From the NCBI GenBank assembly GCA_024278215.1, contig JAJRTR010000133.1, positions 1-37,214 of the forward strand: a stretch of 37,214 bases of DNA, read 5' to 3'. The stretch is from a bacterium (GTDB lineage Bacteria; UBP15; UBA6099; JAJRTR01). The notes under the pieces are model-generated. The model was given only the letters and a program-made list of their open reading frames with translations. It made no database searches and was not told the origin of the DNA. Positions 18,124 to 27,102 of the stretch are shown in pieces; the first letter of the stretch is position 1; the number at the start of each line of letters is the position of its first letter. The position numbers and the translations under genes were made by a program.

Positions 18124-18327
18124 ATGAGAATTCAAGGTACAGTAAAGTGGTTTAACGCATCAAAGGGTTATGGTTTTCTCCAGAGATCGGACGGAGACGA
18201 TGTTTTCGTGCATTACTCCGCAATTCAGGACGAAGGTTATAAGACACTCGAAGAAGGCGAGAGCGTCGAGTTCGACATCGTGGAAGGGCCGCGTGGCGAG
18301 CAGGCTTCCAACGTCACAAAAATCTGA
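18124..18327 (+). CDS. Cold-shock domain protein (CspA family)
   Basis: 67 residues, the usual size. Single cold-shock OB-fold with [15 protein letters not shown] (RNP1, KGYGFLQ) and DVFVHYSAI (RNP2), ending [14 protein letters not shown]. Binds single-stranded RNA/DNA and acts as an RNA chaperone. An AAGGGAG about 14 nt upstream of the ATG sits in the loop of a small TTCGC/GCGAA stem, which might modulate translation. Convergent with the radical SAM activase gene downstream. Confidence 0.95.
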   Translation: MRIQGTVKWFNASKGYGFLQRSDGDDVFVHYSAIQDEGYKTLEEGESVEFDIVEGPRGEQASNVTKI

Positions 18328-18418
18328 ATTTCTAATCCGGAAAAGTTACACATTCGGCAAAGTGTAGTTGCATTATATTTGTTTGCAATGCTTATCTGTG
18401 CCTGTTTTCGTTGATGTA

Positions 18419-19330
18419 TTATTTGCTGACTTTAACTTTAAATCCGATCGATTCAAAACACTTCTTAAAGCTTTCAATATCTTCATCCCGCAGTTCCCCG
18501 AAATCTTTGTATGCCCCGCCCTGCCCTATCTTCTTATACTTTGTAGATGCCATCCTGTTATATGGCATAAAATGGACTTCGCCTTCATATCCGGCGCGTT
18601 TCAGGAGTTCGACAATACCGGCGGCGGACTCGCTATCCGTATTGAAACCCGGTATAAGCGGTATACGGGGCAGCACTTTCTCAACTCCGGCGCTTTTCAG
18701 CAACCGCTTGAAATTACGCTGTATCAGGTCCGTGGACACGCCTGTCATTTTCTTGTGCAATTCGGAGTCGGCATGTTTTATGTCGAAAAGAAAGAGGTCC
18801 ACCAGCCCGGTGAGTTCGCCGGCAAGGTTTTCTTTGAAAAATCCAGCCGTCTCTATCGCCGTATGAATACCCTTTTCTTTCATAAGCCTGAGCGTTGCAA
18901 TCAGGAACCCTGGCTGCATCGTCGCCTCTCCGCCTGAGAACGTCACACCGCCTCCGGAATTGTCGTAAAACGGCTTGTCTCTCAAAACCCGTTCAGTGAT
19001 TTCTTCAGGCGTTACTTCCTCGCCTATAAGTTCCGTCGCCCTGTTCGGGCATGCTGACGCGCATTTTCCGCATACGACACATCGCGCCGAGTCGCGAACG
19101 ACTTTTTTGTTTTTTAACTTTATTGCTTTTTCGGGACAGACCTTTACGCACTCGCCGCAGCCGACACAATTGTCTTCGAGATATCCGATCTGGAGTTTTG
19201 TTGATTGTGATTCCGGGTTATGGCACCACTTGCAAGTCAGAGGACAGCCCTTGAAAAAAACCAGTGTTCTTATCCCGGGTCCGTCGTATATCGCGTAGTA
19301 CTGTATGTCGAATATGAGTCCTTTTATCAT
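18419..19330 (-). CDS. Glycyl-radical-enzyme activating protein (radical SAM, PflA family)
   Basis: 303 residues. Radical SAM cluster CPLTCKWC (Cys29, 33, 36), then an inserted two-cluster ferredoxin domain CVGCGECVKVCP (55-66) and CVVCGKCASACP (84-95), then SGGEA for SAM binding. This is the extended activase type that generates a glycyl radical on enzymes such as pyruvate formate-lyase, benzylsuccinate synthase, glycerol dehydratase or related proteins. No glycyl-radical enzyme gene is next to it, so the target is unknown. ATG at 19330 with GGAAAC about 13 nt upstream is the only sensible start. A family-A element lies 68 bp upstream. It implies an anaerobic lifestyle. Confidence 0.92.
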   Translation of the reverse strand: MIKGLIFDIQYYAIYDGPGIRTLVFFKGCPLTCKWCHNPESQSTKLQIGYLEDNCVGCGECVKVCPEKAIKLKNKKVVRDSARCVVCGKCASACPNRATELIGEEVTPEEITERVLRDKPFYDNSGGGVTFSGGEATMQPGFLIATLRLMKEKGIHTAIETAGFFKENLAGELTGLVDLFLFDIKHADSELHKKMTGVSTDLIQRNFKRLLKSAGVEKVLPRIPLIPGFNTDSESAAGIVELLKRAGYEGEVHFMPYNRMASTKYKKIGQGGAYKDFGELRDEDIESFKKCFESIGFKVKVSK

Positions 19331-19398
19331 GCGTTTGCTCTTGTTTCCTGTGTGTTGCAGTCAATGATAATTCCTGTCGATATTTTATATTTCCTTAC

Positions 19399-19576
19399 GA
19401 GCCAACTGCAAAATCATGATTCTGCTGCGGTCGGCGGCTATTGCCCATAGCTGCGTTGTCGGCGCGAAATCGTCCTCGACGTACTCTACAAGTACGCCTG
19501 CGAGGATTTTACACCTCCGCCTTGCTCTGAACAATTTCGCTCGACCTCGCTACGAACATAATTATGCAATTGGCTC
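19399..19576 (-). mobile_element. Family A MITE-like element, copy 2
   Basis: 178 bp with terminal inverted repeats GAGCCAACTGCAAAATC and (A)TTATGCAATTGGCTC, flanked by the direct duplication TTAC on both sides (19395-19398 and 19577-19580). Reverse orientation relative to copy 1. Its R end faces the activase start codon. Confidence 0.85.
19419..19447 (-). promoter_or_regulatory. Outward promoter in family A copy 2, facing the activase gene
   Basis: Minus strand TGGGCA, 17-bp spacer, CAGAAT. Same position in the element as in the other copies; the -35 here is one base weaker. Confidence 0.35.
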
Positions 19577-19682
19577 TTACGTCTTTTCATCGCCGGCACG
19601 ACAGTAGTTACGGTAACGAAAAACTTCACAACCGGGCGCTTTGTCGATAGTAATGGTGCTCGCGTGGCGGCAAGACTTGAGT

Positions 19683-21638
19683 TCAGTCTATGATGTCTGC
19701 TTTTATGAATGAGACGTAGGCGAGTATGAAGAACAGGAACGCAAACCCGAAAAGAACTGTCAGATCAACCAGTGCATATCTAATTCTCTGCGCAAGGTCC
19801 ATTTGCTTGTAATTAAAGCGCGGGAAGTCGTCCATTTTGAATTCCGGTTCCCTGAAGGCACCGCCGAAGATCGAGTGTACGCGTTTGCTGTCGGGCATGT
19901 CGAACTTCGTGACGAGGAAATTGAGGAACTTCGACTGGTAGTCCCAGAGATATTGTTTCAGGTGTTTATCGCGTTCGATGCCTGTGTTTGCAAGGTCGGT
20001 AATCGCGTAGATGTATGCGGAAACCGGTGAGATGCGGGATATGTCTTTGGTGAGCGCCACCTGGCTGTCGATGTCGCGGGCGTATTTTTCTTCTTCTTCT
20101 TTGCTTATCTGGCTGCCTCGTTTGTTCATCATGATGAAGCTGCTGTACATGTCGTCGAAGAATTTTCCTTTTTCTTCATCCGAGAGGGACATGAACTTGC
20201 CCCAGAATTCATCCATTGTAACTTTATCCTTCTTTTTCGGTTCGGGCGCTTTCGCCTGAACAGTCTGTTGTTTGGGTTTTGCGGTTGTGCCGCCGCCCGA
20301 CTGCGCACTTGCAATAGCGGACGCCGAAGCGCCCGAGCGTTTCATTTCGATGAGTTTTGTTTTCTGCGATTCACATTCTTTAAGCAGCGTGTCTACATCT
20401 ATGTCGTAGCCGAAGTCGGTGGCCATTTTCTTTGCCTGGTCGAGAGTGACACCGTATTGTTTTTTGAGTTTTTTGCTGATCCAGCGTTCGCAGCCGCCGA
20501 GTTGTATTTCGCGCAGATCGCTGTCTGTTATCTCACCTGCCATTGATTCGAGAGAAGCCATGTCCATGCCTGCGGGCATACCCTGTGCCTGTGAGCCTCC
20601 GCCGGACGATGAGCTGCTGGATGATGATGACGCCGCCGCCGAGGCCTGCTGCTGCTTCTGGTCTTCGTCGCCGGTGTCTTCTTCGTCTTGGGTCATTCCG
20701 GAGAAGTCGATCTGGTCTACCGTGATGCCGGTGGCCTGTTCGAATGCTTTTATGGTCTCGCCGAGCAGATCGCTGATTGTGTTCCCCGTGCGGTATTTGA
20801 TCTGGCTCATTACAGAACTGTAGGAGTCGATGGGCTTAATCTTATCGACGATAAAGGGAACGGCATTGGGGATCATGAGAACGAAAATGACCCAGATAAA
20901 AAGGAGTATGGAGATGGAAGTCGAGCTGCGTTTCGACAAAACGGACACAAATATGCCGACGGAGTACATAACGCCGATGAAAACAAGTGAAATGATGACG
21001 GTCAGTATGTAGGCCAGCCACTCCTGTGTTTCGAAGCTTATTCGCGGGTTAAGCAGCACAATCAGAGTCGATATGACTGCGCCGGTTATGTAGGGGATGG
21101 CAAGGCTAACGTAGCCACCAGTCCATTTCGCAAGTATGATTTTGTCTCTTGGTATCGCGTAAGACATCAATAATTTCAGAGTGCCGCGTTCGCGTTCGCC
21201 GCACACCGCGTCGTAGCTGAAAACGAACGCGATGAGGCTCAACACGACGCTGATGACAAAAAGGGTGTCCACGACCGGAAAGAGCGGAAAAACGGGATTG
21301 ATGTTGAGTTCGCCCATAAATCTGGGTTTAAAGAAGGGGAGTATCATAGTCGAGCGGTTGGGGTTTTTCTCGACGCCGGTGTAAAAAATCTGGAGGGGGA
21401 CAGGCGGTCTGTCCGCGCCGATGCCCGAGAACATCAGTTCGAGATAATTATCTTTTGCAGCGGCCTGATCGAAGTGTGCTTTCAAGTTTTGTGTGTAGGA
21501 GTCGCGCTTGTTGGTGTAATCCTGCATGAGAACAATTGTGCTGATAATCATGATGAAGACGACAATTATCGAAGAAACCAGAAAGCGGAAACTAAGCAGA
21601 TTGTTGAGCAACTCCTTTTTTATAAGGTTCATTATCAT
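19683..21638 (-). CDS. ABC-2 type exporter permease with large soluble insertion
   Basis: 651 residues. N-terminal KKELLNNLLSFRFLVS followed by a helix (about 17-38), a block of five or so membrane helices (about 125-265), a ~340-residue soluble region, and a C-terminal helix (about 622-645): an ABC-2/DUF3526-like layout. SYDAVCGERERGTLKLLMSY matches the cytoplasmic coupling motif of this family. The soluble region holds a low-complexity stretch (QKQQQASAAA then about nine Ser and Gly-Gly-Gly) near 335-360 and an Ala/Ser/Lys-rich stretch near 440-480, both probably flexible. Third gene of the ABC operon, 39 bp after the other permease. Substrate unknown. Confidence 0.85.
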   Translation of the reverse strand: MIMNLIKKELLNNLLSFRFLVSSIIVVFIMIISTIVLMQDYTNKRDSYTQNLKAHFDQAAAKDNYLELMFSGIGADRPPVPLQIFYTGVEKNPNRSTMILPFFKPRFMGELNINPVFPLFPVVDTLFVISVVLSLIAFVFSYDAVCGERERGTLKLLMSYAIPRDKIILAKWTGGYVSLAIPYITGAVISTLIVLLNPRISFETQEWLAYILTVIISLVFIGVMYSVGIFVSVLSKRSSTSISILLFIWVIFVLMIPNAVPFIVDKIKPIDSYSSVMSQIKYRTGNTISDLLGETIKAFEQATGITVDQIDFSGMTQDEEDTGDEDQKQQQASAAASSSSSSSSSGGGSQAQGMPAGMDMASLESMAGEITDSDLREIQLGGCERWISKKLKKQYGVTLDQAKKMATDFGYDIDVDTLLKECESQKTKLIEMKRSGASASAIASAQSGGGTTAKPKQQTVQAKAPEPKKKDKVTMDEFWGKFMSLSDEEKGKFFDDMYSSFIMMNKRGSQISKEEEEKYARDIDSQVALTKDISRISPVSAYIYAITDLANTGIERDKHLKQYLWDYQSKFLNFLVTKFDMPDSKRVHSIFGGAFREPEFKMDDFPRFNYKQMDLAQRIRYALVDLTVLFGFAFLFFILAYVSFIKADIID

Positions 21639-21677
21639 GGTGTTTCAGACGCTCCCTCTTTTAAAGTAATAGCGCAG

Positions 21678-23078
21678 TTATTTAACGTCGTAATTCAGGA
21701 ATTTCACGAAAGCCAGAAGGAAAAGGACAATGAGGTAGGTCAGCAGCATACCAATGTCCCATATCGCATTCGAGATACTTGCGTCTATTGCAAGTTTTTT
21801 GTCCCTGAAGCTGGGGACCTTGTCCGTATTGATTTTTATGTACAGCATCGGGATAGGCTTGGATTTATCGCTTTTGAGAAATTTTTTCCTGGCCTCGCTT
21901 ACGTCGGCGCGGTATCTCAGCGCCTCGTCGCGAAGTTGCAGATAGTCTTCGACACCGGTACCGGCAATAGCTGATGAAGCAAAAAGGTAATTTGCGGAAG
22001 GTGAAATTCTGGCGATGTTCATTGCAAGCTTGATCTGCTTATCGAGTCCGCGCAACCAGCGGTCCTCGAGAGAACGAACTTTTTTGGGTATTTCCTCTTT
22101 GATTTTCCGACTTGCGGCGCGTTTGTCGGCATCCGATTTCTTGTTCCTCGCGTCTCGCTGCATCTGATCCTCGAGGCGGTCGACTTCACGTAGTATCTGG
22201 TCGGGTGTTTTCAGGGGAACAACCTGGCGCGCGATGACCGGCGCGAGATTGGGGATCACCAGCACGAAGATAACCCAGGCGAATATCGAAAGGATGAGCG
22301 AAGTCGATGCCTGTGCCGTGAATGTGGAGAAGACCATGCCTATCAGGAAGAATATACAGATATAAAGTGTCGCTACAGCCATGATCAACACAACTCTTGT
22401 GCCCGCTTCATCAGCGAAGGAAACATCGGGTCTTATCCACACAAGCAGAATTCCGATCATGAAAGAAGCAATAAAGGGTACAATGATCGAAAGAGTGCCT
22501 CCGATCCACTTGCCCACCAGAATAATATCGCGGGGCACTGCGTTTGTGAGCATCAGCTTGAGAGTCTGGTCTTCTTTTTCGCCCGAGATGGTGTCGAACG
22601 AATAGAGAAGCGCCAGCAGGCTCAGCACAATGTTCACAACATAGACGAAATCCGGAGCCATGAATAATGTGAAGATCGGGTTCGAGTACTTGCTGCCTTC
22701 AGGCATAATGCCCATGAGTTTGGAGGCGGAGTACATCATCGGAGCGTTTCTATCCTCATCGCTCAGCATCGACATGCCGGGAATCATGAAAGAACGGCTC
22801 ATCTGTTTTTCGAGTCCGATCGCGAAAATACCCAGCATGGCGGGTCGCGGGTCTTTCGTGACGCCGAAAGCCTCGAACTCGGGTCTTGTGCTGATCTTCT
22901 TGATGTCGTCCTCGTGCATTTCCACACTTGTCGAGAAGTCATCGAGCCGGCGCGAGTAATTCACAGCCATCATCTGCATGCTGCCGATAACGAGCAGGGC
23001 GAGTAGAGCCGTGGACACCATGAATCTGAAGCTTACCAGATTCAGAAGTATCTCTTTCCTTATAATTGTATACAGCAT
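21678..23078 (-). CDS. ABC-2 type exporter permease, shorter paralogue
   Basis: 466 residues, paralogous to the next gene: it starts with RKEILLNLVSFRFMVS, contains SFDTISGEKEDQTLKLMLTN (counterpart of the GERERGTLK coupling motif), and has one N-terminal helix, a central helix block (about 125-275), a charged coiled-coil-like soluble segment (about 285-345, LREVDRLEDQMQRDARNKK) and a C-terminal helix. AGGAG lies 7 nt before the ATG. Preceded by the ATPase gene with a 45-bp gap. The two permeases probably form the membrane heterodimer of one exporter. Confidence 0.85.
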   Translation of the reverse strand: MLYTIIRKEILLNLVSFRFMVSTALLALLVIGSMQMMAVNYSRRLDDFSTSVEMHEDDIKKISTRPEFEAFGVTKDPRPAMLGIFAIGLEKQMSRSFMIPGMSMLSDEDRNAPMMYSASKLMGIMPEGSKYSNPIFTLFMAPDFVYVVNIVLSLLALLYSFDTISGEKEDQTLKLMLTNAVPRDIILVGKWIGGTLSIIVPFIASFMIGILLVWIRPDVSFADEAGTRVVLIMAVATLYICIFFLIGMVFSTFTAQASTSLILSIFAWVIFVLVIPNLAPVIARQVVPLKTPDQILREVDRLEDQMQRDARNKKSDADKRAASRKIKEEIPKKVRSLEDRWLRGLDKQIKLAMNIARISPSANYLFASSAIAGTGVEDYLQLRDEALRYRADVSEARKKFLKSDKSKPIPMLYIKINTDKVPSFRDKKLAIDASISNAIWDIGMLLTYLIVLFLLAFVKFLNYDVK

Positions 23079-23123
23079 GATCGGTCTCCTGCTTAAGCAG
23101 CGCCCGGGGGCTGCCGCCTTGAA

Positions 23124-23873
23124 TTATTTTACGACTTTTCCGTGAGTTATATTCGATGAAATATATTTCAAATATAGTTTTTCAAGGTCTTCGTGTTCGA
23201 GTTCTTTGCGGTCGATAACGCGCACCAGATTACCGGAACTCATGATTCCGATGCGGTCCGCGATGTCTTTAGCCCTGAAGATGTCGTGGGTCGTCATGAG
23301 GATGCCCTTGCCCTCCTGGCGCAGTTCGTCGAGGATGCGCAGGAACTCCATGCCGCCCTTGGGGTCGAGTCCCGAAGTAGGTTCGTCCAGGAGTATCAGG
23401 TCTGTGTCTTTGAGGATGGCGATAGCGATGCCCAGGCGCTGGCGCATCCCTTTCGAGAATCCCTTGACACGCCGCTTGTGGGCCTCTTCGGCAAGTCCGG
23501 TTCGCAGAAGCACGCGGGAATACTCATCGTCGCTGACTTTTCTGCCGGCAAGCTTTGTGAAGAAGTCGAGATTCTGCCGGGCTGTGAAGTTGCCGTAAAG
23601 CTGCACGTTCTCAGAAACGTAAGCAACGTGTTTCTTTGCCGACAGCGGGTCTTTGTGTACATTGATGTCGCATATCTCGACAGTGCCGCTGGTCGGGTCG
23701 GTGAAGCCAAGCACGAGCATCAGTGTCGATGTTTTGCCCGCTCCGTTGGCACCCAGCATACAGAATATCTCACCGGCGTGTATGTCCAGGTTCAGTTTGT
23801 CGACTGCGAGAATCCCGTTGTCATAGCGTTTGACGAGTTCCTTGATCCTCAGTAATACCTTGCTGTTATCCAT
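23124..23873 (-). CDS. ABC transporter ATP-binding protein
   Basis: 249 residues with all ABC motifs: Walker A GANGAGKTST (41-50), signature FSKGMRQR (139-146), Walker B LILLDE (159-164) followed by PTSGLDP, and the switch histidine in MTTHD (about 197). GGGAG sits 6 nt before the ATG. First gene of a three-gene operon with two ABC-2 permeases, so it powers an exporter (CcmA/GldA-like subgroup). A family-A element with outward promoter lies 80 bp upstream. Confidence 0.93.
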   Translation of the reverse strand: MDNSKVLLRIKELVKRYDNGILAVDKLNLDIHAGEIFCMLGANGAGKTSTLMLVLGFTDPTSGTVEICDINVHKDPLSAKKHVAYVSENVQLYGNFTARQNLDFFTKLAGRKVSDDEYSRVLLRTGLAEEAHKRRVKGFSKGMRQRLGIAIAILKDTDLILLDEPTSGLDPKGGMEFLRILDELRQEGKGILMTTHDIFRAKDIADRIGIMSSGNLVRVIDRKELEHEDLEKLYLKYISSNITHGKVVK

Positions 23874-23953
23874 TGGTATCTCCCGTTTATAATGGCAGGT
23901 ATGTTCATTTCAAAATAATCATATCAGAAATAATGTGATTTTTATAGTGATAC

Positions 23954-24131
23954 GAGGCAATTGCAAAATTCTGATTATGCTGCGGTCTGCTACTATTGTC
24001 CATAGCTGCGTTGTCGGCATAAAATCGTCCTCGACGTACTCTACAAGTACGTCTGCGAGGATTCTACACATCCGCCTTGCTCTGAACAATTTCGCTCGAC
24101 CTTGCTACGAATATAATTTTGCAATTGGCTC
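23954..24131 (-). mobile_element. Family A MITE-like element, copy 3
   Basis: 178 bp, from GAGGCAATTGCAAAATT to AATTTTGCAATTGGCTC. The immediate flanks (ATAC and GTAA) do not form a direct repeat, and the first TIR has one mismatch, so this copy is older or rearranged. R end faces the ABC ATPase gene. Confidence 0.82.
23974..24002 (-). promoter_or_regulatory. Outward promoter in family A copy 3, facing the ABC operon
   Basis: Minus strand TGGACA, 17-bp spacer, CATAAT: the best -10 match of the five copies (5 of 6). It would drive the ATPase-permease operon with a leader of about 95 nt. Confidence 0.5.
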
Positions 24132-24422
24132 GTAACTTTACAGAATTTCTTTCGAGACTTCGCTCGAAAGAAAAGCCGGTACCCGGAGGTTGGAAATCAG
24201 GAGTCAGGAAAAGATCAAACATTTTTCGTACCGTTCACAGGAGTTGAAATCAGTTATAAACAACCTTGAAAACCCTGAAGATTCTTCGCTTCGCTCAGAA
24301 TTACAAAACGATGTGATGAGAAGTATTTTTTCTCTCCATTCTCATTTTCATCATTTCCCCTCTGCATTCATAAAAGCTTCTGTTCGCAAAGACTATACGA
24401 CGGCCCAACTGATACAATATAC
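24132..24422. other. Non-coding interval with hairpin, between rsmB 3' end and family A copy 3
   Basis: Contains a perfect 11-bp stem TTTCTTTCGAG/CTCGAAAGAAA with loop ACTTCG (24146-24173), usable as a terminator in either direction. The remainder is AT-rich with no recognisable gene; an 87-codon frame starting at TTG 24190 runs into the rsmB 3' end and was rejected. Confidence 0.5.
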
Positions 24423-25805
24423 TCACGAAATCGCCCTCAATACTGATATATAACCGCCACAGGCGCGAGTGTCACAGGGTAGAAATGTGACTCCGATTCC
24501 ATCGTGAATAAAAGCATCTGTCGAGAAGGGCAGTTTTGAAACTGTTTCCTTCGTTACATTCTCGAAAGCGCTGTGCGAATCAAGAAAATGTTCTATGAGA
24601 ACCTGATTTTCTTCAGGCAGGACCGAACATGTTGAATAGACAATCCGGCCGCCTGATCGTACATATCCGGCTGCGGCATCGAGAAGGCGGGCCTGCAAAT
24701 CACTCAATTGACGAACATCTTCTTCGGTTATTCGCATTTTAAGTTCAGGTTTTCTCCGCAATGTGCCCGAACCGGAGCACGGCGCGTCGAGCAGCACACA
24801 ATCGAATGTACCGAGATCATGCTTTTTCGCCATATCTCCACAGAAAATTTCTATATTATCATCGTCGATACCGAGCCTGTTGAATTCGGCTTTCAGCGCT
24901 TTCAGTTTATGCGCGTGTACATCCGATGCAGTGATTGAAGCGCACGGTGCCAGCTCCGCGAGCTGTGTGGTCTTGATTCCCGACCCGCAGCATAAGTCCA
25001 GGATTCTTTCTCCATCCCCGGGAGCGGCGAAATAAGCGATATACTGCGAACTCCGGTCCTGCGCCGTCATAAGTCCCGCATTGTATTCCTTTGCCGGGAA
25101 CGCACCGCTGCCCGGTGGGATGCAAACACAGAAAGGCGGCGAGTTCACCCTGTTAAAATTACAAATCCGCTCAGGCTTTTCACCTTTCAGTTCTTCTTTG
25201 TCCTTTATTGATATTTTTGTTCTGTTCATGCGAAAGAACGTGTCCTGCGGTGTATTGTTCGCTTCGAGAACAGCTTTCGTTTTTTTCATTCCATAAGTGC
25301 CGGCAAGTTTTTCGGTCAGCCATTCAGGGTGCGAATATTTCAAAGCAATCGCTTCGATTTCATTTTCAGCGCTTTTCAATAATACATCTATATCATCCGG
25401 AGCGACCTGTCTGAGGCAGGCATTCATGAATCCCGATTCTCTCCTGCCGCAAACGCCGCGCGCCATTTTCATGTACTCTGAAACAGAGGCATAGCCGGGT
25501 ACTTTGTCCATGAACAGCAACTCGTATGCCGCCATTCGCGCAAGCAGCAGTGCGCCGTGTGACAGTGTAAGTTTTTTCCTTTTTGATTTTGATTTAAGAA
25601 CTTCGTCTATGAGTCGGTGATTGCGCAGAACACCGTATATAAGATTTACAGCCGCCCGGTTGTCGTCCGGCGAAGCACCTTCGCTTTCGATTGTTTTTCG
25701 TGAGATAATATTTGAAAACGCGCCGCCGTATAATATTCGCCGCAACGCTTTGAACGCAATCTTTCTGCCATGATAATACACGCAGCCGGTAGCATCTTCA
25801 ACCAT
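24423..25805 (-). CDS. rsmB: 16S rRNA (cytosine-C5) methyltransferase RsmB/Sun
   Basis: 460 residues: N-terminal NusB-like RNA-binding domain (about 15-150) and a C-terminal SAM-dependent methyltransferase. Visible are motif I LDLCCGSGIKTTQLAEL (about 273), the motif IV Cys in DAPCSGSG (about 342) and the catalytic motif VI Cys in YSTCSVLPEEN (about 396). It makes m5C967 in 16S rRNA (E. coli numbering). Its ATG overlaps the fmt stop by 8 bp (ATGGTTGA), the common fmt-rsmB arrangement, with translational coupling likely. Confidence 0.93.
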   Translation of the reverse strand: MVEDATGCVYYHGRKIAFKALRRILYGGAFSNIISRKTIESEGASPDDNRAAVNLIYGVLRNHRLIDEVLKSKSKRKKLTLSHGALLLARMAAYELLFMDKVPGYASVSEYMKMARGVCGRRESGFMNACLRQVAPDDIDVLLKSAENEIEAIALKYSHPEWLTEKLAGTYGMKKTKAVLEANNTPQDTFFRMNRTKISIKDKEELKGEKPERICNFNRVNSPPFCVCIPPGSGAFPAKEYNAGLMTAQDRSSQYIAYFAAPGDGERILDLCCGSGIKTTQLAELAPCASITASDVHAHKLKALKAEFNRLGIDDDNIEIFCGDMAKKHDLGTFDCVLLDAPCSGSGTLRRKPELKMRITEEDVRQLSDLQARLLDAAAGYVRSGGRIVYSTCSVLPEENQVLIEHFLDSHSAFENVTKETVSKLPFSTDAFIHDGIGVTFLPCDTRACGGYISVLRAIS

Positions 25806-26736
25806 AGGAACCGAACACGTCGCCTTCTTTTATTGTATAGCCGCGAAGAAACGAATCCACCGACTGGCGTTTCCTGCCCTCGAGTTGCACTTCCCTGATA
25901 AGCAACGCGCCGCCGCCCGTGCTGACAAGTATTCCGTTCTCATCCGATTTCTGTACTGTACCGGGTATATCGTTGTCATCGGGAGCCGAGACCACATTTT
26001 CCGCTCGCCATATCTTAAGAAATTTTCCATTGTGAAACGTGAACGCGCTCGGCCATGGTGCACAGCCGCGAACTCGATTCCTGATATCAACAGCGTTCCG
26101 CGTCCAGTTTATTCGGCCATCCACCTTTTTCATCTTTCCGGAATATGTAGCTTTCGATTCGTCCTGCTTTATCGGAACGATTGAATCGAAGTCGGCAATA
26201 GAACGGACAGCAATCTCCCGCGCTGCCTGTGCAAGCCGGTCATGCAGCTCACCAGCCGTCTCGTCGTCGCCTATCTCAACTTCGACTTTGAGCAGTATGT
26301 CGCCTGTGTCCATGCCCTCGTCCATAATAAAAGTCGTTACGCCTGTTCTTTTTTCACCCTGTATGACCGCCTGATTTATGGGAGAAGCGCCTCGCAGCTT
26401 CGGCAGCAGCGACGCATGGATATTGATGCACGCCTTTCTCGGAATGTCGAGTATTTCCCTCTTAAGCAACTGCCCGAAAGCGGCGGTCAATATGAAATCC
26501 GGTTCGAGAGCAGCCAGTTCAGCCGCCGCGTCTGTAGCGGATTCGGGCTGAAAAACATTGATGCAATGCTCGAGAGCATAATTTTTAACAGGCGTTCGGA
26601 TCACCTTCTGACCGCGTCCTGCCGGTCTGTCCGGTCGGGTGACAATAGCGCAGACATCGAACTCGCGGCGCAAAGCGTCAAGCGCCGGCAATCCGAAATC
26701 GGGCGTTCCCATAAATATTATTTTCTGTTTAGCCAT
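25798..26736 (-). CDS. fmt: Methionyl-tRNA formyltransferase
   Basis: 312 residues, full length. N-terminal formyltransferase domain with IIFMGTPDFGLPALDAL, INIHASLLPKLRGASPINQA (active-site Asn, His and the SLLP loop), and MDEGMDTGDIL; the C-terminal OB-like domain starts about 205 (TYSGKMKKVDGRINW). Formylates initiator Met-tRNA with 10-formyl-THF. The peptide deformylase gene often adjacent is not here. A family-A element with outward promoter lies 96 bp upstream; the Shine-Dalgarno is weak. Confidence 0.95.
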   Translation of the reverse strand: MAKQKIIFMGTPDFGLPALDALRREFDVCAIVTRPDRPAGRGQKVIRTPVKNYALEHCINVFQPESATDAAAELAALEPDFILTAAFGQLLKREILDIPRKACINIHASLLPKLRGASPINQAVIQGEKRTGVTTFIMDEGMDTGDILLKVEVEIGDDETAGELHDRLAQAAREIAVRSIADFDSIVPIKQDESKATYSGKMKKVDGRINWTRNAVDIRNRVRGCAPWPSAFTFHNGKFLKIWRAENVVSAPDDNDIPGTVQKSDENGILVSTGGGALLIREVQLEGRKRQSVDSFLRGYTIKEGDVFGSYG

Positions 26737-26832
26737 ATCATCGTTTTATCGTTTTGGAACTCTGACCCGTGACGCATGGCATAAGCGCTCCGCTTTCACA
26801 TAAAACTTCGAAAGATGAAAGTTGTCGCCTTT

Positions 26833-27010
26833 GAGCCAATTCCAAAATTCTGATTCTGCTGCGGTCGGCTGCTATTGTCCATAGCTGCGTTGTCGGCGCA
26901 AAATCGTCCTCGACGTACTCTACAAGTACGCCTGCGAGGATTTTACACCTCCGCCTTTCTCTGAACAATTTCGTTCGACCTCGCTACGAACATAATTGTG
27001 CAATTGGCTC
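26833..27010 (-). mobile_element. Family A MITE-like element, copy 4
   Basis: 178 bp from GAGCCAATTCCAAAATT to ATTGTGCAATTGGCTC, flanked by the direct duplication CTTT on both sides (26829-26832 and 27011-27014). R end faces the fmt start codon. Confidence 0.85.
26853..26881 (-). promoter_or_regulatory. Outward promoter in family A copy 4, facing fmt
   Basis: Minus strand TGGACA, 17-bp spacer, CAGAAT; would drive fmt-rsmB with a leader of about 110 nt. No better promoter is apparent between the element and fmt. Confidence 0.45.
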
Positions 27011-27037
27011 CTTTGCCTTTGCGTTTCCGGAGCGGAT

Positions 27038-27056
27038 CGCATATTTCACCGATGCG
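27038..27056 (+). repeat. REP-like palindrome, copy 2
   Basis: CGCATATTTCACCGATGCG, a shortened form of the CCCGCAT...ATGCGGG palindrome, 47 bp beyond the aroC-like stop codon. Confidence 0.55.
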
Positions 27057-27102
27057 GGTTAATTATAATACTCCAATAAACAACACAGGTTCAGTCTGCA
27101 AT

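Noticed and set aside
18368-18937. 189-codon plus-strand frame
   Set aside because: Antisense of the radical SAM activase, which has all catalytic motifs on the minus strand.
19416-24135. Small plus-strand ORFs with similar peptides (containing HSCVVG and SSSTYSTST) at 19416-19607 and 23935-24135
   Set aside because: They lie inside family A copies 2 and 3; the similarity comes from the repeat itself, and no Shine-Dalgarno or conserved start is present.
24190-24453. 87-codon plus-strand frame starting at TTG
   Set aside because: Overlaps the 3' end of rsmB antiparallel, with rare start and no recognised family; probably chance.
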